DNA of 64,000 nucleotides from DATBRC01 sp036560485. GTDB lineage: Bacteria; Pseudomonadota; Gammaproteobacteria; Burkholderiales; Burkholderiaceae_D. Below are positions 45,190 through 54,969 of this stretch, in pieces. A program made the position numbers and the translations under genes. The first letter of the stretch is position 1; every line of letters starts with the position of its first letter. The DNA lies in contig DATBRC010000019.1 in NCBI GenBank assembly GCA_036560485.1, positions 8,272 through 72,271 of the forward strand, in the 5' to 3' direction. The notes beneath the pieces are model-generated. The model was not told the DNA's origin. It did not search any database and saw only the letters and a list, made by a program, of their open reading frames with translations.

Positions 45190-47754
45190 ATGAATAGTGA
45201 TAATTTAACAACTGGTCAGCGTCTTGGCGCCGGCTTCGGCGCTATCCTGTTGGTCCTGGCTAGCATCTGTGGCTATGCAATATTTACGCTAACAGAGCTG
45301 AATGCCGTTACTGAAAATCTTGTTCAGACCGATTTGAGCAAAGCCAGACTCGTCGGCACATCGCATGAGCAAGTGCAAGCAAGCTTCACCGCCTTGATTT
45401 TATTGCCGAACGTACCAGACACTTCTGCGGCGGCCATACGTACCCGGTTGAACGCGAATCTTCGGGAAATTGATGCGCAAATCGAGCGGCTCAATGCGCA
45501 TCCCGCCGCAGAAGAAAAAGAACTGCTGACGCGACTTGCGGATGCCAAGGCGCGATATATGGCCAGCTGCCTAGCCGTACTCAAACTGCTCGATGGCGGG
45601 AAAAAGGAAGAAGCTGCGAAAACGATCACAAGTGAAACGATCGCCGCGATGGAGGGATTTGTTGCGCAACTCCATACGCTCGGTGACCTGCAGCATAAAC
45701 ACGCGCAACAGACGTCCGCACAAAGCCGGGAAGGTCTCGAATCCGCACGCTGGTGGATTGTCATGCTCGGGATATTCAGTGCAGTGTTATGCGCTTCATT
45801 TGCAATGCTGATCGGTCGTGGGTTGCGGCACCAACTAGGATGCGAACCGCGATATCTCGCCTGGATAGCCAAGAGGATTACCTCAGGAAATCTGTCGATC
45901 GAAATCCATACTCTGCCCAGCGATCAATCGAGCCTCCTGTTCGCGATCAAGACCATGCGCGACAGCCTGGCCAACCTTGTCGGCCATGCGCGCGCGGGAG
46001 CTTATGCGGTCGCGACGTCTGCCAGCGAAATTGCCAACGGCAATCTCGATCTGTCCGCCCGCACCGAACATCAAGCATCGTCGCTCGAAGAGACCGCGTC
46101 GGCGATGGAGCAAATGACCGCGACCGTCAAACAGAACGCAGGCAACGCCAGCGAAGCCAATGAACTGGCATTGTCCGCCTCGCGAGCCGCGCAGCAAGGC
46201 GGCGCCGTTGTGTCGAACGTCATCCATACGATGGACGCAATCCACGATTCGTCAAAAAAAATAGTCGACATCATCGCGGTGATAAACGGTATCGTATTCC
46301 AGACCAATATCCTTGCTTTGAATGCAGCCGTCGAAGCGGCGCATGCAGGAGAGCAAGGGCGTGGATTCGGAGTTGTCGCCAGCGAGGTGAGAAGCCTGGC
46401 AAACCGTGCCGCGGAAGCCGCGAAGGAAATCAAGGCATTGATTAACGATTCGGTCGAAAAAGTCGCGAGCGGTACAACCTATGCCGCGCAGGCTGGCGCG
46501 ACCATGGAGGAGGTCGTCACCAGTATCGAACGAGTCGCGACCGTGATCTGCGAAATAAGCCAGGCCAGCCGCGAACAGACTGCCGGCATCGAGCAGATCA
46601 ACCAAGCGATCACGTCGATGGATGAAATGACTCAACAGAATGCAAGCCTGGTTCAGCAAGCCTCCGTCGCCGCTGAGGCCATGCAGGATCAAGCTGGGAC
46701 ATTAGCGCAAGTCGTCAGCGTCTTCAAGCTCGGTGACACGGCGACTGACGCGACGCCAATTTCGACGTCTAATTTGCGACCCCAAGTCGGACGCAGTGCC
46801 AGCCGGGCGCTGCCATACCAGGAGACCGGGTTCCAGCCACGCCTGATCCGATTCGGTTTTGGATTGGAACAGAACAGCAATCAGGGGCGAGGCGCCGAAT
46901 TCCTTGCCAAGGAATTGAGCCGCCGCAGCGGCGGAAAACTGAAGTTGAAAGGTTTTGCAAATGCCAGCCTCGGCACCGACCCCGACATGCAGAAAGCCTT
47001 GATTGCAGGGTCGCTGGAAATGATGGTCGGTTCGACGTCAACCTTGGTTAGCCTAGACAGCGATTTCGGCGTGTTCGACTTGCCGTTTATATTCAGCGAC
47101 GAGCGCGAGGCCGATGCCGTGCTGGATGGAAGCTTCGGCCAGAAGCTGCGCAGCAGGCTGCTCGATCATGGCCTTGTGGCGCTGGTGTACTGGGAAAACG
47201 GATTTCGCAATCTGACCAATGCCACGCGGCCGATCGCCAAGATGGAAGATCTGCGCGGCGTCAAGCTGCGTGTCATGCAGAACCCTATCTACATCGAAAT
47301 GTTCAAGAACTTTGGCGCCGAGCCGGTCGCGCTCGCATTTGCGGATTTGTTTGCCGCGTTGGAATCGGGTGAAGTGAATGGCCAGGAAAATCCGCTCAAC
47401 ACCATTCAGTCAAGCAAGTTTTACGAAGTGCAGAAATACCTGTCGATGACGCGCCATGTGTACAGTCCCTGGATTGTGATGGCAAGCCGCAAGTGGTGGG
47501 AAAGTCTATCGAAAGACGAGCAAAAAGCCGTTCTGGAATCGGCCGAAGCGGCGCGCGATTTTGAGCGGACAGACACACGGAACGAATCCGCAAGAGCGCT
47601 CGAATTCCTGAAACAGAACGGCATGCAGGTGACTGTCGTCAATGAAAAAGAATTGCAACGCATGCGTGACAAGGTAAAGCCGATCATTGACCAATTCGCC
47701 TCTGGCGGACACGCGCAAGTTGTGACCGATTTGCGTGCAGCGCTGAGGGGATAA
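45190..47754 (+). CDS. chemoreceptor (MCP) fused to a C-terminal TRAP DctP-type binding domain
   Basis: 854 residues. Part one is a full chemoreceptor: TM1 (about 12-34), a four-helix-bundle ligand domain, TM2 (about 188-212), a HAMP-like linker, and a methyl-accepting domain with its signalling tip (IVFQTNILALNAAVEAAHAGEQGRGF, about 368-394). After a linker of about 30 residues, residues 548-854 are a complete DctP domain (FQPRLIRFGFG, KLKGFANASLGTD, LRVMQNPIYIEMF, GQENPLNTIQ). That domain begins exactly where the separate dctP product starts after signal cleavage. By ordinary MCP topology it would be cytoplasmic, where a binding protein is not expected. ATG 45190 has GGAAGGA upstream. Confidence 0.9.
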   Translation: MNSDNLTTGQRLGAGFGAILLVLASICGYAIFTLTELNAVTENLVQTDLSKARLVGTSHEQVQASFTALILLPNVPDTSAAAIRTRLNANLREIDAQIERLNAHPAAEEKELLTRLADAKARYMASCLAVLKLLDGGKKEEAAKTITSETIAAMEGFVAQLHTLGDLQHKHAQQTSAQSREGLESARWWIVMLGIFSAVLCASFAMLIGRGLRHQLGCEPRYLAWIAKRITSGNLSIEIHTLPSDQSSLLFAIKTMRDSLANLVGHARAGAYAVATSASEIANGNLDLSARTEHQASSLEETASAMEQMTATVKQNAGNASEANELALSASRAAQQGGAVVSNVIHTMDAIHDSSKKIVDIIAVINGIVFQTNILALNAAVEAAHAGEQGRGFGVVASEVRSLANRAAEAAKEIKALINDSVEKVASGTTYAAQAGATMEEVVTSIERVATVICEISQASREQTAGIEQINQAITSMDEMTQQNASLVQQASVAAEAMQDQAGTLAQVVSVFKLGDTATDATPISTSNLRPQVGRSASRALPYQETGFQPRLIRFGFGLEQNSNQGRGAEFLAKELSRRSGGKLKLKGFANASLGTDPDMQKALIAGSLEMMVGSTSTLVSLDSDFGVFDLPFIFSDEREADAVLDGSFGQKLRSRLLDHGLVALVYWENGFRNLTNATRPIAKMEDLRGVKLRVMQNPIYIEMFKNFGAEPVALAFADLFAALESGEVNGQENPLNTIQSSKFYEVQKYLSMTRHVYSPWIVMASRKWWESLSKDEQKAVLESAEAARDFERTDTRNESARALEFLKQNGMQVTVVNEKELQRMRDKVKPIIDQFASGGHAQVVTDLRAALRG

Positions 47755-48098
47755 GGTTTTTAGTTGCGGAACGAATGCGAGATTCGGTGTTTTCGCTTTG
47801 ATGCGATCGTAAGATTCGTCGGCTTCTCTCTACTTCTGAATCTGACTTGCTTCACATAGCCGTGACGATGAAATTATGACCAACTCTTTTTCAAGAATGC
47901 AAAACGTGAATGCGTCGTTGTCCGGATATGCTTCGATGCCGCGCCCCTTCACCAGCACGAGCTGCTGGAAAAAAACAACTTTAGCGCAGGGTCTAGCACG
48001 CCATTCAGGTCGTTTAACGGCCTGTTCCGATAGACGCCCAGCAATGCCAGGTTTTCAAGCGGTAAATCTGACCTGAAAACGCGCCCGGTCTGGATGGC
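47755..48098. other. convergent intergenic region without a supported gene
   Basis: About 340 bp between the fusion gene and eno. Short frames exist on both strands but none has a ribosome-binding site or a recognisable domain. No clear terminator hairpin. Confidence 0.4.
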
Positions 48099-49376
48099 CT
48101 ACCGTGCGAAGATGGCAGGCCCCGAGAAATAGGCGGTTTCCCCCAAGTCTTCTTCGATTCTCAACAATTGGTTGTATTTTGCGACGCGATCCGACCGCGA
48201 CATCGATCCAGTTTTGATTTGCAGCGCGTTCATCCCGACGGCAATGTCGGCGATCGTTGTATCTTCCGTTTCGCCGGAACGGTGCGAAATCACGGTCGAA
48301 TAGCCGGCGCGCTTCGCCATTTCGATCGCTGCAAATGTTTCCGTCAACGTGCCAATTTGATTGATCTTGATCAGGATGGAATTGGCGATCTTTTTCTGGA
48401 TGCCTTCGCGCAGGATCCTGGTGTTCGTGACAAACAAGTCATCGCCGACCAATTGAATCTTCTTGCCCAGCGTTTGCGTCAGGATCTCCCAGCCGCCATG
48501 ATCATTTTCGGCCATGCCATCTTCTATCGAAATGATCGGGTACTTGTCGCACCAGCTCGCAAGCAAATGAGTGAAGTCAGCGGACGACAGAGTCAATCCT
48601 TCCCCATCGAGCCGGTATTGTCCATCCCGATAAAATTCACTGGCGGCGCAGTCGAGACCTAACGCGATTTGTTTTCCTGGCTCATAACCGGCTTGTTCGA
48701 TCGCGCGCAGAATCAACTTGATCGCTGCTTCGTGATTGGCAACCGATGGAGCAAAGCCGCCTTCATCACCGACCGCTGTGGTCAATTTGTTTTCGTGCAG
48801 GATTTTCTTCAGTGTGTGGAATACTTCAGCACCGTAGCGAATCGCTTCGCGGAAGCTTGGTGCGCCAACCGGGATGATCATGAATTCCTGGATATCCAGA
48901 TTATTGTCCGCATGTGCACCGCCATTGATGACGTTCATCATTGGCACCGGCATCTGCATCGCGCCGGAACCACCGAAGTAACGATACAGCGGCAAGCCGG
49001 ATTCTTCGGCTGCTGCCTTGGCGACTGCCATCGATACCGCAAGCGTTGCATTGGCGCCGAGACGTGCCTTGTTTTCCGTGCCGTCGAGGTCGATCAACGT
49101 GTGATCGAGGAAGGCTTGTTCATTGGCTTCCAGGCCGATAATGGATTCAGCAATTTCTGTATTGATGTTTTCGCAGGCTTTCAACACGCCTTTGCCGGCA
49201 TACCGGTTCTTGTCGCCATCGCGCAATTCGATCGCCTCGCGAGAACCAGTCGACGCGCCGGACGGCACCGCCGCGCGGCCCATGACGCCGGATTCCAGCA
49301 ACACATCACATTCGACTGTCGGATTGCCGCGGGAATCGATGACTTCACGTCCGATGACGTCTATGATCGCACTCAT
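48099..49376 (-). CDS. eno: enolase
   Basis: 425 residues. It converts 2-phosphoglycerate to phosphoenolpyruvate. It has the N-terminal EVIDSRGNPTVECDV, the metal ligands in SIEDGMAENDHGGW and GDDLFVTN, and the catalytic lysine region ILIKINQIGTLTET with SHRSGETED. The ATG at 49376 has AGGAGA about 9 bp upstream. Last gene of the leftward eda2-ppc-gap-pyk-eno group; probably a second, catabolic enolase copy, since housekeeping eno normally sits beside pyrG (inference). Confidence 0.95.
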   Translation of the reverse strand: MSAIIDVIGREVIDSRGNPTVECDVLLESGVMGRAAVPSGASTGSREAIELRDGDKNRYAGKGVLKACENINTEIAESIIGLEANEQAFLDHTLIDLDGTENKARLGANATLAVSMAVAKAAAEESGLPLYRYFGGSGAMQMPVPMMNVINGGAHADNNLDIQEFMIIPVGAPSFREAIRYGAEVFHTLKKILHENKLTTAVGDEGGFAPSVANHEAAIKLILRAIEQAGYEPGKQIALGLDCAASEFYRDGQYRLDGEGLTLSSADFTHLLASWCDKYPIISIEDGMAENDHGGWEILTQTLGKKIQLVGDDLFVTNTRILREGIQKKIANSILIKINQIGTLTETFAAIEMAKRAGYSTVISHRSGETEDTTIADIAVGMNALQIKTGSMSRSDRVAKYNQLLRIEEDLGETAYFSGPAIFAR

Positions 49377-49406
49377 TCTGTTCAATCTCCTGGCCATATC
49401 AATTCA

Positions 49407-51047
49407 TTAGATCAATTCATGGGAAAAATAGGGATCGCGCATGCACATCAGGGCCGCGCTATCGCCCTTCGGCTTGGCCGCCGCGAGGGACATTGTGTTC
49501 GCTGTCGGCAATTCACGCATATCGACGCAGATACTGTCTGCCTGCCCGGCAATTCGGTTGACGGCATCACCGTCACGGCTCATCGAAAAAAAGGATTCTC
49601 TTGTGGTCATTTTCGCTCTCTTGGTTACTTCCATGATTTTCAGGGAATTGGTGCCGCCAATCTGTCCCATCGGTTCACCCCAGGTAATGACGATCAGATC
49701 GCCATGCACGACGACGCGATGCGCAAGCAATAACTCCTGCACTGCCTGAAGCACCGCGTCGCGATCGCCAGATTGTGCCAATTCGAATGTGGTGACATTG
49801 CGATACAACGCGGCCCTGCGGCGCGTGGCCAGATTGGGCGTCAGTGCAAAAATCGGGATATTGATGTTGTGCCGACTCATCCACAATACGGTCGACGCCG
49901 ATTCGGTCAACGCGATGATCGCCTTGACCTGCAAATGGTGGGCGGTAAACAGGGCGCCGTATGCGATAGATTGGTCGATGCGCGCGAACCGCCTGTTCAG
50001 GAAATCCGTGTCGAGCTTGCAGATATCAGTTTTTTCCGCTTCCAGGCAAATCGCGGCCATCGCTTCAACGGTTTCGACCGGATAGCGACCTGACGCCGTT
50101 TCGGCCGATGTCATCACCGCATCGGTTCCATCGAGCACGGCATTGGCTACGTCCGATACCTCGGCGCGGGTCGGAATCGCGTTGACGATCATCGATTCCA
50201 TCATTTGGGTCGCCGTGATCGCCAGCTTGTTGCTTGCGCGCGCCATCTTGATCATGCGTTTTTGCAGAGCCGGCACTGCCGCGTTACCTACTTCGACAGC
50301 CAGATCGCCACGTGCGACCATGAGTCCGTCGGATGCATCGAGAATTTCCTGCAGGACCGGGATTGCTTCCGCGCGCTCGATCTTCGCGATCATCATCGGC
50401 CGATGGTTGTTGACTTCGCCGGCAATGTTGGCGAGCTGACGTGCCGTGATCATGTCGCTGGCGCTTTTCGGAAATGATACGGCGACATAATCAGCGCACA
50501 AGCCCATTGCCGTCTTGATGTCTTCCATGTCTTTCGATGTCAGCGCCGACGCCGACAACCCGCCACCCAGGCGATTGATGCCTTTGTTGTTGGATAGCTC
50601 GCCACCGATTTTGACGAGCGTGTGAATCGCGCTTCCGACGACTTTTTCGACGACCAGCACGATCAAGCCATCGTTCAACAGCAAAACGTCACGCGCCTTC
50701 AAATCGCGCGGCAATTCCTTGTAATCGAGGCCGACTTGCTGTTCATTCCCCAGGTCGCAAGTCGCGTCCAAGATGAAGGGGTTGCCGCTTTCAAGAATGA
50801 TTTTGCCATACTCGAATTTGCCGATGCGGATTTTGGGACCCTGCAAGTCTGCCATGATCGCGATTTCGCGGCCGCAAGCAGCGGCGGCTTGCCGGACCAA
50901 CGCGGCACGATCGATGTGATCCTGTGCCTCGCCATGAGAAAAGTTTAGCCGGACCACATTGACGCCGGCTCTGATCATTTCTGACAGGGTTTCCAGATTG
51001 CTGGATGCGGGGCCGACGGTGGCAACAATTTTGGTGGATCTCTGCAT
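49407..51047 (-). CDS. pyk: pyruvate kinase with C-terminal extension
   Basis: 546 residues. It makes pyruvate and ATP from phosphoenolpyruvate. TKIVATVGPASS, LNFSHG, the MIAKIERAEAI active-site lysine and LMVARGDLAVEV are intact. The normal enzyme ends near WGEPMGQIGGTNSLKIMEV; here about 70 further residues follow (KRAKMTTRESFFSMSRDGDAVN...). That tail resembles nothing I recognise. I chose the ATG at 51047 by alignment; an upstream in-frame start adds 16 unlikely residues. Confidence 0.93.
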   Translation of the reverse strand: MQRSTKIVATVGPASSNLETLSEMIRAGVNVVRLNFSHGEAQDHIDRAALVRQAAAACGREIAIMADLQGPKIRIGKFEYGKIILESGNPFILDATCDLGNEQQVGLDYKELPRDLKARDVLLLNDGLIVLVVEKVVGSAIHTLVKIGGELSNNKGINRLGGGLSASALTSKDMEDIKTAMGLCADYVAVSFPKSASDMITARQLANIAGEVNNHRPMMIAKIERAEAIPVLQEILDASDGLMVARGDLAVEVGNAAVPALQKRMIKMARASNKLAITATQMMESMIVNAIPTRAEVSDVANAVLDGTDAVMTSAETASGRYPVETVEAMAAICLEAEKTDICKLDTDFLNRRFARIDQSIAYGALFTAHHLQVKAIIALTESASTVLWMSRHNINIPIFALTPNLATRRRAALYRNVTTFELAQSGDRDAVLQAVQELLLAHRVVVHGDLIVITWGEPMGQIGGTNSLKIMEVTKRAKMTTRESFFSMSRDGDAVNRIAGQADSICVDMRELPTANTMSLAAAKPKGDSAALMCMRDPYFSHELI

Positions 51048-51123
51048 GGTCAACTTTTTTGGGTGGACAGTACTTGAGTGGATGCAGTGGCGCACTATCG
51101 GAGTAAGCGGATGAATTCGCTGC

Positions 51124-52134
51124 TCATTGCGCAGCCATCAATGCAATCGTCGTGTCAAGCATGCGGTTCGAAAAGGCCCACTCATTGTCATACCATGACG
51201 ACACCTTGACGAGGCGGCCCGACACCTTTGTCAGCGTCGCATCGAAATTGCTCGATGCCGGGTTGTGGTTGAAATCAACCGATACCAACGCGTCCATGTA
51301 GTAATCCAGGATGCCGCGTAACGCACCTTCCGACGCTTGTCGCATGACCGCGTTGACTTCCTCGACACTGGTGTCGCGCTCGGCGATAAACGAAAGATCG
51401 ACGATCGAAACATTGATGGTTGGGACGCGAATCGCAAAGCCATCCAATTTTCCGTTCAACTCCGGCAGCACCAAACCAACCGCGGCAGCGGCGCCGGTCC
51501 TGGTTGGGATCATGCTCATCGTCGCGGAGCGGGCGCGGCGCAAGTCCTCATGCATAACGTCAGTCAAGACCTGGTCGTTGGTGAAGGAATGCACAGTCGT
51601 CATCAAGCCATTCACGAGTCCGATCGTGGCATGCAAAGGCTTGACCAATGGTGCCAGGCAATTCGTCGTGCAAGAAGCGTTGGAAATTACCGTGTCGGTC
51701 GCTTTGAGCGTGTCGTGATTGACACCGAACACGATGGTTGCGTCCACGTCTTTGCCGCCCGGAGCCGAAATGATTACTTTTTTTGCACCGCTTTTCAGAT
51801 GCGCGCTGGCCTTTTCCTTGGTCGTGAAGAATCCGGTGCATTCATACACGACGTCGACGCCCAGTTCCCCCCACGGCAATTCAGCCGGATTGCGCTCTGC
51901 AAGAACGCGAATCTTGTCGCCATTGACAATCATGTGGTCGTCGAGCACGGTGACCATGCCTGGAAATCTGCCATGCACGGTGTCGTAACGGGTCAAGTGG
52001 GCATTCGCCAGCGCGTCTCCGAGATCGTTGATCGCGACAATTTGGATGTCATGCTTTTTGCCGCTTTCGTAGTGGGCGCGCAGAATATTGCGGCCGATGC
52101 GGCCATAACCATTGATAGCGACTCGAATAGTCAT
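51124..52134 (-). CDS. gap: type I glyceraldehyde-3-phosphate dehydrogenase
   Basis: 336 residues. NAD-binding INGYGRIGRNILRAHYE and the catalytic cysteine in SNASCTTNCLAPL; SWYDNEWAFSNRM closes the protein. It oxidises the glyceraldehyde-3-phosphate released by Eda. Erythrose-4-phosphate dehydrogenase is a close relative, but the operon with pyk, eno and eda2 favours GAPDH. pgk and gpm are not in this operon. Confidence 0.92.
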   Translation of the reverse strand: MTIRVAINGYGRIGRNILRAHYESGKKHDIQIVAINDLGDALANAHLTRYDTVHGRFPGMVTVLDDHMIVNGDKIRVLAERNPAELPWGELGVDVVYECTGFFTTKEKASAHLKSGAKKVIISAPGGKDVDATIVFGVNHDTLKATDTVISNASCTTNCLAPLVKPLHATIGLVNGLMTTVHSFTNDQVLTDVMHEDLRRARSATMSMIPTRTGAAAAVGLVLPELNGKLDGFAIRVPTINVSIVDLSFIAERDTSVEEVNAVMRQASEGALRGILDYYMDALVSVDFNHNPASSNFDATLTKVSGRLVKVSSWYDNEWAFSNRMLDTTIALMAAQ

Positions 52135-52200
52135 CGGTGAATTCCTTAGTAGCGAAAAGTAAAATATCGGAGATCCATTTCTGTGTTCGACGGAGACACG

Positions 52201-54954
52201 CTAACCGCTATTGCGCAAGCCAGCAGCGATACCATTGATGGACAATTGAATTCCCAATTTGACACGGTCATTGTTGTCACCCTCGCGATAGCGCTTCAGC
52301 AGTTCGACTTGCACATGATTGAGCGGATCGAGATAAGGAAAGCGGTTGCGGATTGAACGCATCAATAGCGGGTTGTTTTGTAAGCCGACTTGCCCCGTGA
52401 TTTCTTTCAATGCGTCGACGGTGTTTTGATGTTCCGAACGGAGGCGCGGGAAAACGGCTTCGCGCAGTTCCGCATCCTTGACCAGTTGCGCGTAACGGCC
52501 GGCGATTGAAATGTCGCTTTTGGCAAGGACCATGTCCATGTTGGATAGCAAGGTGGTGAAGAATGACCACTCCTGGTACATCGACTGCAGCGTTTTCAAA
52601 CCCGATTTAGGGTGGTCGCTCAGATAGGCATTGACCGCGGCGCCAAAGCCAAACCATCCCGGCAGCATCAAGCGACATTGTGACCAGCTGAATACCCACG
52701 GAATGGCGCGCAAATCGTCGATCGACATCGTTTGCTTACGTGACGCTGGTCGGCTACCGATGTTCAGTCCGGCGAGTTCGGCAATCACCGTCGACTCCCA
52801 AAAATAGCGCTCGAACCCTTCGGTTTCGTAGACTAGATGTCGATATGCGCGAAACGCGTGCATCGACAGCTCTTCCATTGCGACCAGATATTCTTTGCGC
52901 GGCGCTGCATCCACTTGTCCCAACAAGCTCGCTTCGAGCGTCGCCGCGACGAGTACTTCCAGATTGCGTCTGCCGACTTCTGGATTGCCATACTTTGCAG
53001 AAATCACTTCACCTTGTTCGGTAATCCTGATTTGTCCTTGCACCGCGCCGCCCGGCTGCGCCAGGATTGCTTCGTAGCTCGGTCCGCCGCCACGACCGAC
53101 CGAACCGCCGCGTCCATGGAATAGGCGCAAGCGTATGGCATGGCGCTGAAAAACCTGGATCAATTCGATTTCGGCCTTGTACAATTCCCAGCCCGACGTC
53201 AGAAAACCGCCATCCTTGTTGCTGTCCGAATAGCCGAGCATCACTTCATGGGTGTGGCCGCGTTGCTTGAGCAAACGTGAATATCCCGGTAATCCGAGCA
53301 GGTGATCCATCACTAAACCGCAATTACGGAGGTCAGCGATCGTTTCGAACAGCGGGATGATATTGACGTCGAGCGCCTCTTCCTGCGGCCGCAAGATTCC
53401 CGCTTCTTTCAACAGCAGCGCCAATTCCAGGATGTCTGAAACACTAGCGGTTTTCGAAATAACGCAATTTGGGATGGATTCGACGCCAAATCGAAGATGT
53501 GCGTTGCGCGCAGCCCGGAAAATGGCGATCTCGGAACACGTTTCGTCCGAATATTTGACGAATGGCGAAGTCAACGGCCTCGCGGTCTCCAATTCCAGCA
53601 GAAGCAGGCTATTGCGCATGTCTTCAGACAACGCGCGGTAATCCAGGCCCGGCCGCGCCACCGCCAGCAGTTCTGCGACGACTCGTTCATGCACTTCGGA
53701 ATTCTGGCGTAGATCAATCGGCGTCAGGTAAAACCCGAACAGGCGAGCCGCCCGCCGGAGGTGGCGCAGGCGACCTCGCGTGAGCTGACCCGAACCATGG
53801 CCAAGAAGGGAATGATGCAGCGTGTCCAAATCTGCCGTCAGTGCAGTTGCGCTGGAATACGGGTTGGCAATCCCGTCCACGCGGTGCGTCGGTTCGCTTC
53901 CGAGCAATTGTCGATGTGTCGCGGCCAGCCGCGCACGAATGGTGCCGATTGCGCGCCTGTAGGGTTCGTCAGCACGATGAGGCGACAGATCCGGCGATTG
54001 ATCTGCAAGTGCAAGCAGCGCGTCGGATGCTTGCGCGAGCAGATTGGCAATCGATAGTTGCGACCCCAACGTCTGCAGCTCGTCCAGATAGAAATTCAGC
54101 ACGCGCGTGCATTGCATGGCCAGTGTCATGTCGAGCACGTCTGCAGTGACATAGGGATTGCCATCGCGGTCGCCCCCGATCCAGCTGCCGATCCGCAGGA
54201 AATCGGGGAGTTGCACATCGGTGCGAGTTTGGTCGTTTCGCTTGAGCGAGTCTTCCAGAGAGGTATACAGATGGGGCAATTCGCGCAGGAACGTATAATC
54301 GTGAAATGAAAGGCCGTTTTTGACCTCATCGATCACAGACAACCTCGCCGTGCGGAGCATCCTGGTTTGCCATAGAGTCAGGACCGCGCGCTCGAGCGCT
54401 TCGTCGTTCTGGTTCAATTCCTCGGGCGTGAGTTGCATGCGGCTGCGCTCGTCGAGCAGGCGAGCGATCACCATCTGGCAATTCAAGATACTCTTGCGTT
54501 GCACTTCAGTCGGATGGGCTGTGAGCACCGGGCTGATCAAGGCGGTCTCAAAGAACGCCAACAGGTCTGCGGTGCTGTGTCCGGCCTGGTACAGGCTGGC
54601 CATTGCGTGTGCCAGGCTGCCCTTCTTTGGTTCTGAACCGGCGATCAGGTGGGCACGGGTCCGCCGAATGTGATGTTGATCTTCGGCGATATTGACTAGA
54701 TGCGCGAAATAACTGAATGCCCGGATCACTTGCATGGTCTGGTCACTCGATAATCTGTTCAGCGTGTTCTCCAGTGAACAGCGCGCATTCTGATCCTGGT
54801 CGCGCCGAAACTGAATCGAGTTCTGACGAATGTGTTCGATCAATGCAAATACTTCGTCGCCGTGCTGCGCGCGCACGGTGTCCCCGAGAATCCGACCGAG
54901 CCGCCGTATGTCTTCCCGCAATTGCTGATCTTTGACTTCGATCGTATCAGACAT
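52201..54954 (-). CDS. ppc: phosphoenolpyruvate carboxylase
   Basis: 917 residues, full length. It carboxylates phosphoenolpyruvate to oxaloacetate, refilling the citric-acid cycle. Catalytic VLTAHPTEVQRKS, GYSDSNKDGGFLTS and FHGRGGSVGRGGGP motifs are intact, and the protein ends in the conserved INGIAAGLRNSG. It starts 15 bp after eda2. Placing ppc in an ED/lower-glycolysis operon ties anaplerosis to sugar-acid use. Confidence 0.96.
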   Translation of the reverse strand: MSDTIEVKDQQLREDIRRLGRILGDTVRAQHGDEVFALIEHIRQNSIQFRRDQDQNARCSLENTLNRLSSDQTMQVIRAFSYFAHLVNIAEDQHHIRRTRAHLIAGSEPKKGSLAHAMASLYQAGHSTADLLAFFETALISPVLTAHPTEVQRKSILNCQMVIARLLDERSRMQLTPEELNQNDEALERAVLTLWQTRMLRTARLSVIDEVKNGLSFHDYTFLRELPHLYTSLEDSLKRNDQTRTDVQLPDFLRIGSWIGGDRDGNPYVTADVLDMTLAMQCTRVLNFYLDELQTLGSQLSIANLLAQASDALLALADQSPDLSPHRADEPYRRAIGTIRARLAATHRQLLGSEPTHRVDGIANPYSSATALTADLDTLHHSLLGHGSGQLTRGRLRHLRRAARLFGFYLTPIDLRQNSEVHERVVAELLAVARPGLDYRALSEDMRNSLLLLELETARPLTSPFVKYSDETCSEIAIFRAARNAHLRFGVESIPNCVISKTASVSDILELALLLKEAGILRPQEEALDVNIIPLFETIADLRNCGLVMDHLLGLPGYSRLLKQRGHTHEVMLGYSDSNKDGGFLTSGWELYKAEIELIQVFQRHAIRLRLFHGRGGSVGRGGGPSYEAILAQPGGAVQGQIRITEQGEVISAKYGNPEVGRRNLEVLVAATLEASLLGQVDAAPRKEYLVAMEELSMHAFRAYRHLVYETEGFERYFWESTVIAELAGLNIGSRPASRKQTMSIDDLRAIPWVFSWSQCRLMLPGWFGFGAAVNAYLSDHPKSGLKTLQSMYQEWSFFTTLLSNMDMVLAKSDISIAGRYAQLVKDAELREAVFPRLRSEHQNTVDALKEITGQVGLQNNPLLMRSIRNRFPYLDPLNHVQVELLKRYREGDNNDRVKLGIQLSINGIAAGLRNSG

Positions 54955-54969
54955 GGTTGGATGCCTCGG

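Noticed and set aside
47876..48076. 66-residue plus-strand frame in the eno/MCP gap
   Set aside because: No ribosome-binding site, low-complexity composition and no recognisable family.
48669..49733. 354-residue plus-strand frame
   Set aside because: Antisense across the end of pyk and much of eno; no start signal or domain.
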